Shown piece after piece: positions 49,201 through 61,200 of a stretch of DNA of 64,000 nucleotides. The notes below the pieces were generated by a model. The model had not been told where the DNA came from. It ran no database searches and saw only the letters and a program-made list of their open reading frames with translations. Origin of the DNA: Bicyclus anynana (Eukaryota > Arthropoda > Insecta > Lepidoptera > Nymphalidae); contig NC_069090.1 in assembly GCF_947172395.1 (NCBI RefSeq), forward strand, positions 7,264,291 to 7,328,290, given 5' to 3'. Numbering within the stretch: position 1 is the stretch's first letter; every line of letters starts with the position of its first letter. Made by a program: the position numbers and the translations under genes.

Positions 49201-52200
49201 CCCAACGCGGATTGGCAGACCTCACACACGCAGAGAATTAAGAAAATTCTCTGGTATGCAGTTTTCCTCACGATGTTTTTCCTTCACCGTTTGAGACACG
49301 TGATAGTTAATTTCTTAAAATGCACACAACTGAAAAGTTGGAGGTGCATGCCCCGGACCGGATTTGAACCCACATCCTCCGGAATCGGAGGCAGAGGTCA
49401 TATCTACTGGGCTATCACGGCTCTCATCTTTGTATCTATCTATCTACCTATATCTGATAATGACGTGCTTCTTAGTAAGTTTGCATCGGTTGGATTTACA
49501 CCGTCATTACTTAAGTTCTTTTCCAGCTACTTGAGAAATCGGAGACAGTACGTACAGTATGAGGGACATTGTTCGGAACCATATTTCACTCATTCTGGTG
49601 TGAGTCAAGGAAGTAACCTAGGCCCGTTGGAATTTTTAATTTTGATCAACGATCTGCCGAATGTTATAACCCGCGCTAGGTGTCTACTGTTTGCAGATGA
49701 TTTAAAAGTCTTTCTTAAGGTGGAACGCGCTTCAGATGTTCAATTTCTCCAGGACGACATAGACAATGTGTTGCAATGGTGTAATCAAAATAAATTATAT
49801 TTTAATATTGATAAATGCGCAGTAATTACGTTTAGTCGAAAGGTAGCACCGATTGTTGGAAATTACAAGTTAGGTGACACAAATATTTTGCGTGTGACTG
49901 CTATTAGGGATCTAGGGACAAGTATGTCTGAAGACTTATCATTTCGCAGTCACATACAGGATATTTGTGGTAAAGCCTATAAAACTCTTGGGTTTGTACT
50001 CCGACAATCACAGCATTTTAACTCAATTGCTATAATAAAGACGCTGTATAATGCGTATGTGCGAAGTAAACTCGAATGTAATGCCATCATTTGGAGTCCG
50101 TTTGAGTACAAATACATAGATATGATAGAGAAGATTCAAAAAAAGTTCGTCCGTTGGCTTTATAGGAAACAATATGGGTACTCAGTGGGTTATCCTACTA
50201 TTTATCCAAGCGTCTTTCTTCTGGGTATGACAGGGTACAATAAACTTGAGATAAGACGTAAAGTAGCACTGCTACAGTACATAATACATTTAATTAGAGG
50301 CGAAAAAAGTAATCCTGTCATATTAGGGTCGATAGACTTGCATGTTCCTGACAAGTATATAAGTTGCCGACGTCGCCAGTTATTTGTGGTGCCGTGTGGC
50401 AGAACTAAAGTAAGCCAGCATGCGCCGCTGGCTCAAGCGCTGCGCCTGCTCAATGATCTCACTAGTAAAAATTTAGAGATTGACATTTTTTACACTCCTG
50501 TCTATCAGATTGTAAATAAAATTAAATTGTTATTAGAATAGTTTTTATGTATATGTCATTTTTAATTTTGTTATTTGAATAGTTAATTTTGATTGTTATT
50601 ATTATTATTTTTTTTTTTTTTTTTTTGTTTTGTGTATTTTAATTGTTGACTATTATTATTAATTTGATTGAATTTGAATTTATTATTTTTAATTTTTAAT
50701 TTATTTGATTTTGAATTTATTATTTTTAATTTATTTTGTTTGCTTAATATTCATTTTGTAATTTAAGATTTGTTGTCGTAATTATTATTCCTGATTGCTC
50801 GAGAAACGAATTGGGAAACTGTAATGTTTCTCTGGGCACATGTCATGTATATAAATAAATAAATAAATAAAATAAAAAATCTATCTATATCTATACTTAT
50901 AATAAAACTGGAACAGGTGAAATTCTGTACATGGAAGATATTTTGACCAAAACATTTTTTGCTTGTCCGTATTTTTTGTTAACCGGGTATTACGCTGAAA
51001 CTACTGAATGAATTCAAATGAAACTTTGCACGATTTGAGACCATAATACGGAGAAGGTTATAGGATACCTACTTTTTTGCGAAAATAAAATCAAAAGGGG
51101 TGCAATAGGGGTTAAAGTTTACATTAAGTTTCATGCGGATGAAATCGCGGGCGTCCGCGAATTTAAATAAAATATGTACTTTAAATATTTTTTACGATTT
51201 TTATTCCAAATCCAGCAAATATAACTCTTGCTTTCCGTTTCTGAGCTTTCCTATGTAGGGTCCGAGATAGCAACAGGTGTTTTTTCAGCGACATCTCGAT
51301 AAAGTCTTATACAATTGAAAGTGTTGGCAATATCCTTGTGCATGTGCAGTGAAAGCGATCGGCACACATCTGCGGTCTTGTTTTTACGCATACGTCCACT
51401 TTAACCGAACATAGTGCTTTTAGTTAACCTTGTTTATTAATTTGATTAAATTGCCACACATAAAAAAGCCACACAACTTTTATATTGTTTGTCTTGTATG
51501 TCCTTTAGGGACGAGGCGATAGTTTTTCACTTGCTTTTTCTGAGATACAAAATTCAAAATCATAATCGTATTCTAAAAATTTTATAGGTGATGATAATTG
51601 ATTTTTCTTTTAAGATTTGTTGATGATGTTAGAAAAAAATTAAAATCTAATCTAAATCTAACCTATCCACGATTAAATACATACCTAATTAAACTTAAAT
51701 AACTGAACTAGAAAACTTTACCTCCGCTAAATTTCACAATATCGTATTATTTGTCTTTAACTGACGGAATCTCTATTATCTAGTAGTAATCTCTAGTCTC
51801 TATCATAGTAGTCTATCAAATTATAGACCAGGCGCTGTGAGGTATTGAGTGTGCACAATTCGAGGTACCAATGCGGTATTATTGCGAAAATCAAATTAGA
51901 TATTTTTGTAGTTGACAATCCACCACTCATTTAGAATCTATGGGAGAAAATTCTCAAAAACAAAAGTACAGCCGGACTGCGAAATTCATAAACCTTCCAT
52001 GGTCTACTCTGTATGCGTATTTGCCGGCATTCTATAATGCGTAAATGCCGTAGCAAAGGTAAAAGGTAGACACATTACGCGTTGCAAGTTAATTTGAGCT
52101 TGTAAAAATACAATTACGTAGAAAGCGTATAACACGTACCTAGACTGTGGGCACACATCTAGCGTGAATCGATAGAAAACGTACATTATCACACTCCATT

Positions 52201-55200
52201 TGCCGTGGAATGACTGATTAGAGTACCTACTGGAAAGTGGGTTTCATTAATATGGTACTATTATGTACCTACTTGTGTAGGCTAGCTAATAACCTTTAAC
52301 CATCACTTAATATTTCAAAGTCTTACTTTAACAGAAACTATTGTTAACAGATGCGATAAATTGGCTTGAGCATACTAAAAATGGTCCTAAAAAATAATAC
52401 GTAATACTTTACAAAATTGTTTTAATTTCCTTTCTTATTAATAGAACAGGCTGTGCTACAGAAATTTGCGAAAAGGCTTCTGCCGTGACTATAGTTATGT
52501 GCTATACCGTATACAGGAAAAACTACCGCTTTTTCAGTTAAAATTCTCAGCGAAGAGTTAGGAAGTTGGTGGTGTTAGCACCCCGTGCCTTGACAGAGAC
52601 AGGGGCGTAGCTACCGCCGTATAAGCCTTATCAATGATTTGGGGCCTCCCAGACTACAGAAGCCCCTTACCTGTTGTAAGGACCCTCGTCCTTACTATAA
52701 GAGAAGCTAAACACTGGCTCTTCTCTACACTGGTAAGGCAAGCACACCGCGCACGACCACTCAGGTCGGACGCCGGTGACAGACTGACTCATTGCCCCGT
52801 GCCCCCACTACCAATGTACATGAGATAGTGTATGTAGTATTGTAGGTATCTATTTAGTATACACAAACACTACACCTGTAAATGCAAAAAATGGTAAAAT
52901 GTTATCCACAATGTCGCTTAATGATTCCCAGAATATTTTTCCCGGGTTAAGCGCCAAAAAAATTTAAACATCCTACATACTAGTAGGTTAAGTCACTGTC
53001 ATATTTTTTTTGAGTTAGCATTCTTTACTCTTTTGTCAGAAATCTTTACCCTGGGCCCCCCAACTAATTTTGATACAGGGCGCTTTTAAATCACGCTACA
53101 GCACTGGTCGGAAAGCACGTGCATCCGTCGGTAACGGTCATTATCAATAACATCTGATCTTTAATGAATTATTATCACCATAGCTGCATGGTGATTGGTG
53201 AGTCTATATAAGCAAAGAAGCCTGGCCCTAGTAGGCCGTTGAAATAGGCTGATAATAATGTTATCGCAACTATATATGACTGAAGACAATAATATGACTG
53301 CAGTGGTAGTAATAACGCGCATCCTTGTGCACTGAACGGAACGGACACGGGCCGGAACCTAACTGTGGCGTTGTGCAATGGCGCGGCTAGAGCACCGGAT
53401 CGTCTCCAGCCGCCCCGCAGACTCTTATATAACCGTCACACATCTCGGTTTAATTTCATCAGTGTGGCCTAAAAATGTCTTTCACGCAAGGGCTCCCGCA
53501 CCGCCCACAACCACAGAACGCCGCTACCGACATATTTCCTGTAGTTTTCATACATTTTATATGTTTATCATCAACATTATCAACTCATATCCGGCTCACT
53601 GCTGAGCTCGAAACTACTCACAGAATTAAAGTGGTTAGCCCAATAGTCTACCACACTGGCCCAATGCGGATTGGCAGACTTCACACACGTAAGGAATTAA
53701 GAAAATTCTCAGATATGCAGGTTTCCTCCCAATGTTTTTTCTTCACCGTCTAACACCTTCTTCACCAATATCACGTGTCTCAAAACACGTGTTATTTAAT
53801 TTAATTTCACAGACACATACTTTAATTTTATTAAAATGTATGTACCTACCTACTACGATGATATTGGCTACAGCATCAAACTAATTTCGATCACTTACAT
53901 AGATGTATTAGTGGACGCCCGCGACTTTTTCTCCATAGACCTCCTTAATCCGGCCCTCTCACAAATTCCGTTCTTAGCGGACGTCTACTAACTATCAACT
54001 ACCTTCCTGCCAAATTTCAACTTTGTACGTCAAGCGGTTTTCGAGATACCGTGATAAGTGACTTTTCGCTTTTATAGATTAAGATTGTCTAAAAAATTGA
54101 GTAACCATACAAAATTCCTGAATTTAAAGAATGTATTCCAAAGCTTGCAACATTGATCGACTGGTAGAAAAAAAAGGTTAAATAAAAACTTTTATAAACG
54201 CGAGAACAACTGCCGGCGTACTTTTTACGTGAAACCTAGAACAGCAAGACGTAGACGTGTAATGTGAATCATCAATGCCGTTTCAAGTTGGACAAGTTGC
54301 TCTTTAAATAGCACTCTACAGGATTTTGTTATAAGATCCACGTTCCGAGTCGATTGTTAATTCATACCGGCTTATTCACTCGAAGCTGTTACTGGGGTGA
54401 CCATGTTCGGAACAATTTATGGTTCCTATAAGAACGAGAGCTTGTTGTTGTTCAAAAATACGTTTTAATTTTGTCTACCGAACTTCCCTATAGTAGGAGC
54501 ATAGGCTGTCAAACTTTTCTTGCCTTTAATCTATCGATCTATCTAGTACCTATCGCGGGCTGTTGTATCAATAAGTGTAAAACTAAAATTCAAAAAATCA
54601 TTTATTTTTCAAGTCAAATTTCGTTTCTGAAAGAACTGTCTGAAAATCCTAAATCTTTATGATTCACCGCCTTCAAAGTGATCAATAGGTAGAACATACG
54701 ATGTGATTTTTCGCTTTTTAGTTTAGTAAAAACATTTTTATTGTAGTGACTAGTGACTCTACCACCAGTTCGGAAGGCAGAATCTGCTAGGAAGAGCCGA
54801 AAATAAACTCAACAGTTGCACTTTTCTTGCAAGTCAACAATTGCACGTTGTCCATAAGTATGGGATGTCGCAGCAAATTCTTTAACATATTCAGCGATGT
54901 TTTACTCTGGTATACCTACACGACGTTCTTCTACTTGCCACAAGCTGGCCTATCGACAATTTTGGTTTTTATTATCAGCCTATTAAAATAAACATCAAAT
55001 CAATTGAAATTGACAGTTTTGAATTATAGTTTACCTACTGCGTGATATCCACCAGCAGTAAGCACCGGATGACATTTTTACATCTTAATTTCTTATATGT
55101 CAACTAGCATGCGTCAATGATAGTGAATTTGCCTTAAATGCTAGTTGACTATCGGCTTATTCCATCAAGTATTGCTATAAGAATCAATTCATGGTCACCC

Positions 55201-58200
55201 TGCAGAAAGTTTCTTCAACATACCCATGCACTCCATGCAGATATTATACGTGATCGAGGACCTATTTGAACCTAGTGCATTGAACTCTTCCCGCGCAAGC
55301 TAATAAAGTTGATATGGCTATAATAATAAGGTGTAGTTTTACATTTTACGACGGGCATCTAGTGGTAATAAACTCGAGGTTTAATGAGGATAAAAATATT
55401 GGCTATATTTATTTTCTTTTTGATATAATCTGACTAGTTTGTTGTGGTAAATATAGTTCTTTTATTGTCCTTATCCTGTAGGAATCTTGTCATCAGCCGA
55501 CGCACCACGCTGTTTCAATGCAATGTTGGTAAAATTAGGATGATCACGATACGAATACAATTGAAGGAATACTTTTTGGAACAGTCTGTGTAGCGTCGCA
55601 GCAGCGGTTCACACACAATAATAATAGTTTATTTTACTACCCGCTAATCATTGTTTATTTTTTTCTCTTTTTGTTTGTATTTTTAGCTTTTAATATTATT
55701 TATGTAATATAATAGCTAGCGGACTGTAAAATCAACTATGGTTTGTCTTGCATTATGGTTAGGCTTCATTTCATTTTAAATTTTGTTGATAAATAAATAC
55801 ATGTTAAAATCTTGTATGATCAGTATCAGATGTTAATGCCAAAATCGACGGCTAGGCGTCCACATATCTGCATCGTAGACAGATGGATCTTTGTATAGAG
55901 TCATACAAGTGTGTCCACTGATCCGCATGTGGACGCCCACCTATAAAGTGTTCCCTGAGGCCCAGGGGTGTAACACCTTCCTACTATCTATTCTGTTTAT
56001 AGACCACTTATTTATATTTTATGTAGTTTTTTTTAATCATCATCATCATCATTATGACTTGCTGTCATCACCATGACGAAGGTTGGCAGTCAGTATGCGA
56101 AAACCTTTCCTGTCTTCTACAACGCGTTGCAGATGAAACAGTTTTTGACGTGGCAACGTCTTATTATTTGATGAAGCCAGATGCAAACTCCAAAAAGATG
56201 ACGTCATGCGTCGTTCCCTCGCTCTTGGGTTGCCAACTTTTTTTACAAGAAATAAAATATATTCTGGTCTATGAAGATTATTAAACAGTATTTTAGAAAA
56301 ACGAACAATATTTTATTTATTTATTGTTTAAAATACGTTAATTGAAATTTTCTGTTGAAAAACGCAACCATTCCATCAGTATTTTTGACGTTGTCACGTT
56401 CAAATATCGTCAGCACACCGTCTTTACAGTTAACCGATTATTTTGATTATAATTGAATTATAATCAAAAATTGATGTATAAGTTAAATCGGTTAAATTAA
56501 TGAAAAAAAACTATAAAAATTTAATATAGTAGGTAGGTACTTACCTATTATAAAATGTGAATTTCATTATGTCCTTGTTCGATTATAATCACACACTAAC
56601 GATGATTTGATATTAATAGATTTAATTTGCAACCTTTTATAAGTGCAGACACATCAATTTTACACACGACATACTAATATCACGCGAAAGGTTTACAAAG
56701 TCTGTTTACTTTTCTTATAACATTGCCAGCAATAAGTTAAGACAAAGTGATATCTATGCTGAAAGCTTTAAGGATAAAAATCCCTTGTACTGTACTGTTA
56801 AGTGTGATAATTCTCAGAAACTGGCATACGATAGTGTTACGTAATGCGCAAATCTTTCTCAATGCCTAATAGCTAGCCTTTTTCATGCCTCTTGTCTTGT
56901 TACAAAACCACAATTCACAACTTTGAACTTTGAATTGATGCAAGTTTTGATTAGCTTTAGAGGATTTTTAATTGTTTCGATTCGTGTTGTAAAGTCTAAA
57001 TATAATGCACTAGCGGACGCCCGCGACTTCGTCCGCGTGGATTTTAGTTTTTCACAAATCCCTCGGGAAACATGGAATTTTTCCGGGGTAAAAAGTAGCC
57101 TAGGTGTTAATCTATGCTATAATATATCTCAATACCAAATTTCAGCTAATTCGGTTAAGTAGTCGAGGCGTGAAAGAGTAAGAAACATTCATATCATTAA
57201 AATCATCAGTTTTCGCTAAACTCGGGAAACCATGGATTTTTTCGGCATAAAAAGTAGCCTATGTGTTAATCCAGAGTAAAATTCATTTCCATTCCAAATT
57301 TTAGCAAATCGCTTCAGTAGTAGCGGCGTTAAAGAGTAACAAACATCCAAACATCCATACAAACTTTCGCGTTTATAATATTAGTAGGATAGTAGGATAG
57401 GATAATTATACTTGAGAAACCATTTAGAGATTACGCTAAAGAAGACAAAGACAGTAAGATTACAAGTATACTATTACTTAGGCACCTACTACTTATATGA
57501 GACCTCATACCTCATTTACACTCTCGCGCGAGCGAGACGAGCCACGAGGCGAAGTACGGGACGAGTGTGTAAACAGTGCGCTCGTAGTTCGTCCCGCCAC
57601 TCACGCGTTCATAGGGCATGCCATTGGCGATCAATTATTCTCACATTTCTGCAGCACCCACGATTATAACTGATCGTATATTGGTCACTGCGTGCATGAC
57701 GGCTCGACTTATGAAACGTGTTCGCTACCGTTTTCGCTGCAGGGACGTGAGAATAAATGACCGTCAATGGCTGACTTAGCGGGCACGCGAGGCGAGGTAC
57801 GAGACGATGTACGAGGCGCGAGTGTAACTGAGCAATCATATTTTAAGTTCTGGTATTCATATTTTGCTTAATATTGTTCTGTACATAAATGTTATAATAC
57901 TTTACGTACCCACTACGAGTCTACAAATAAGGTTCTATGTTCGGCTGTACGTAAATTTGTTTTTTTTTTTAATTTAATTGAATTGATAGTTATACTTATC
58001 AAATACCTACCTACATTCTAAAGTTAGTACCTACCTAAATGTAGGTATAGATACTTTGTCGTCTTTACTAGATTTTCCGTACTTAATTGGAATGACATTG
58101 GACATTTTAAAGTATAATTAATTAATTATCTGTATGTTATTTATAGCTGTAATATATACAATTCATGTTAAATTACTGATTTGTTCAAGCAAATAATTCA

Positions 58201-61200
58201 TTAATTAATGTCTGGTGGTAATTATATTAAGATCTGGTCATTTCTGGTGTTATTATAAGTATCTACTCCTCAACCTGAAATATTTGGTCACAAAAAGAAC
58301 TTAGGTATGCAATCTGTAAAGCACTTGGTTTTAATTAATGGACGTAAAAAAGTAATTAATTCAGTATATACGTGTTTTAATTTTTTACTGATTCTCGTAA
58401 TTGTTAGAATTTTAATTAATTTGACTATGGTACGCGTTCCACAGAATGACGCCATCAAAGCAGATTGATTTAATCATAGTGTACATAAACAAAACAGGTT
58501 TCATAAATTTTGGCTGGTGGGCGTGGCTAGTTACCACCCTATCGGCAAAGACGTACCGCCAAACGATTTAACGTTCAGGTACGATGCCGTGTAGAAACCG
58601 AAAGGGGTGTGGATTTTCATCCTCCTCCTAACAAGTTAGTCCGCTTCCATCTTAGATTGCATCATCACTTACCATCAGGTGAGATAGCGGTATGTCTTTG
58701 TCGGTAGGGTGGTAACTAGCCACGGCCAACGCCCCCCACCAGCCAGACCTGGATCAATTAAGAAAACCTCAATCGGCACACCTAGGGATCGAACCCAAGA
58801 CCTCCGTCTTGTAAATCCACCGCGCACACCACTGCGCCACGGAGTCCGTCACTTGTATCACAGGATTGCTATGTTAAATTTTTAACAAGTTACAGAGGTG
58901 AACGCCATTACCCAGCGAGTGCTATCTCTTACTCTTCTTACTCTTCTTACTCTAATAAATCTATGTTAAAGTTTCGCGTCATCCCAACCAGATGTCGTTT
59001 GTCCCTCTCAGATTTGTTTCTAGAGATTCATAGTAGTAGTACTCAGCCGAAGGCATAATAGGCTACTTGCCACTTTTGTAAACAATGTTTAAACTGAATT
59101 ATGAAAGTATTATATTATTATTATATATTTTATTTTATCCCGTCAATAATAACCAGTAAAAAATTTAACATAAATAAAAAAATATATACGTAAAATTTTT
59201 GCCGCCGAAACACAACACATTAGCAAGTGACGTCATTCATAGAGAAAACAGCGTGATTACCGTAAGCGTGAAACCGATGCCTTGCATCGAATGACGTTAC
59301 AGTTAATGAGTGGCGTTTGCGGTGACGTGATAAAAATACAATTTTGTTTTATAAAATATTACAATTGCGAGATTATTTTCACAAATAAAAATGTGATTAG
59401 AGATTCTAGGCATCTAAACTACTTCTATGCAAAAAATCTTCTTAGTTTTGTACAGCAGGCGAGTAGCCTATTGGAGAATTCTTCTTAGTGTTGATACCCC
59501 GCTTTACGTGATCCTAGGTCAGGAAAGTAGGTATTATTTAAATGGCAATAACCCAGACTCACCTTGAGATCCATTCATGGAACCAACCTCGCAATATTAT
59601 ACGAAAGTGAGTTGTTTAATTTAAACCTTTTGACCATATTCGACAATAATTTGTCCTACGAAGTCACCTTGCAGGTAGTTTTGCGGAAGTAATTTTTGTA
59701 GGTAGGTAAACCCCTTATAGCTGACTGACTGACTGACTGTCTGACATAAAAATATGAATAATATCAATGTAAAACAATTTTTTATTTATTGGACTAACTG
59801 ACAACTTCCAACTACAATTTCTTATGTAGCTAGCATAAGCATACAAATAAGCACAACATGTCCAGCACAAGTTGTGCTTATATGTATGAAAAAAAGGAAT
59901 ATGTATAAATATATATAAGTTAGGTACAAAAAATAGGATGCCTATTTTATTTTTTATTATTGTCAACCCATATTCGGCTCACTGCTGAGCTCAAGTCTCC
60001 TCTCAGAATGAGAGGGGTTAGGCCAACAGTCCACCACGCTGGCCCCATGCGGATTGGCAGACTTCACACACGTAGACAAAATCCTCTAGTATCCAGGTTT
60101 CCTCACTATGTTTTTCCTTCACCGTATGAGACACGTGATATTGATTTTTTAAAATGTGTGCATTTCCAGGATCGGATTCGAACTTTCGCCCTCCGAATCT
60201 AAAGCAGAGGTTGTATCCACTGGGCTATTACATCTCACGGTTTTTGTACGTACGTGCGTTAGGACCCAAGAAACAGTGTATCAGACATAACATGTGTGTT
60301 CTTGTCAACAGAGTGCAACATCACAATCGAAACACGCTGCACGCTTCCTTCGCCTCGCCATGGCTTCCATCATGGACATCCTCAAGATCAAACCGTTCGT
60401 CGAAGTGTCTGTGGGACAATTGCTCTGGGGATACGAAGACCCGCTGCTGAAGCTCGCTAAAGACGTGGTGTCGAAAGAACAGAAGCTTCCTTATGAGGAG
60501 TTTGGACTCTTCTATGGAGTAAGTACTAAGTATACGATTGTTAGTCGACAATTTCTACACTATTACTATAATGAAGACCGATTTGTATTTTTGTATGTAC
60601 TCGTAACGAATAAACTCAAAAGCTACTGAACCAATTTGATAAATTATATTACCAATATAAAACTACATTATCAGGGCTTTATTTTGTTGCCGTATTTCCA
60701 CGGGTAATAAATTAGTAAGATTATCGAGACAAATCTCTAGAGAATTATTTTTACCAACACGATTATAATAATTATTTATAGTTCCATATGTACCCGTAAC
60801 AGATTGACTCTTTTGAGTTTATTTTAACTCTTGAATGCTCAGAGACTTGAATGGTCAGATTTAATTGAGATTTTGTAGATCTATCAATGGCAATACAATA
60901 AGTTGAAAAGAGTAGCCCAAACTCCAAAGCGTTTACGTCACGTTTTAAATCATTGCTTATAAACTCTACCCGGTTATGCTTCCCATTCAGCATAGCTTTT
61001 TTTAATTCTTTACTCACTGTAATCACCTGATGGTAAGTGATGACGCAATCTAAGATGGAAGCGTGCTAACTTGATAGGCAGTACGTATTTACCGGTAGGT
61101 GGTAAATAGCCATGATCGAAACCTCCCACCATCCAGACCTGTATCAATTAAGAAAACATCAATCGGCCCAGCCGAGGATCGAATCCAGGTCCTTAGTCTT

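Larger units (their letters stand above)
44232..60311 (+). other. Intron 4 of the CD36-family gene (16.1 kb)
   Basis: Holds the TACCC element array, the truncated LINE, SINEs and MITEs listed separately. A repeat block of unknown type spans about 52560-53110 (GTGTTAGCACCCCGTGCCTT and ACCCTGGGCCCCCCAAC). Nothing definite is seen in 45450-46540, 47540-48420, 48540-49100, 51170-52550, 54090-54660, 54850-55850, 56450-57000, 57840-58500 and 58860-59950. Confidence 0.75.

Noticed and set aside
52634..52828. 64-residue frame MIWGLPDYRSP...
   Set aside because: It lies in a repeat-like block (GTGTTAGCACCCCGTGCC wording) with no recognisable domain or splice support.
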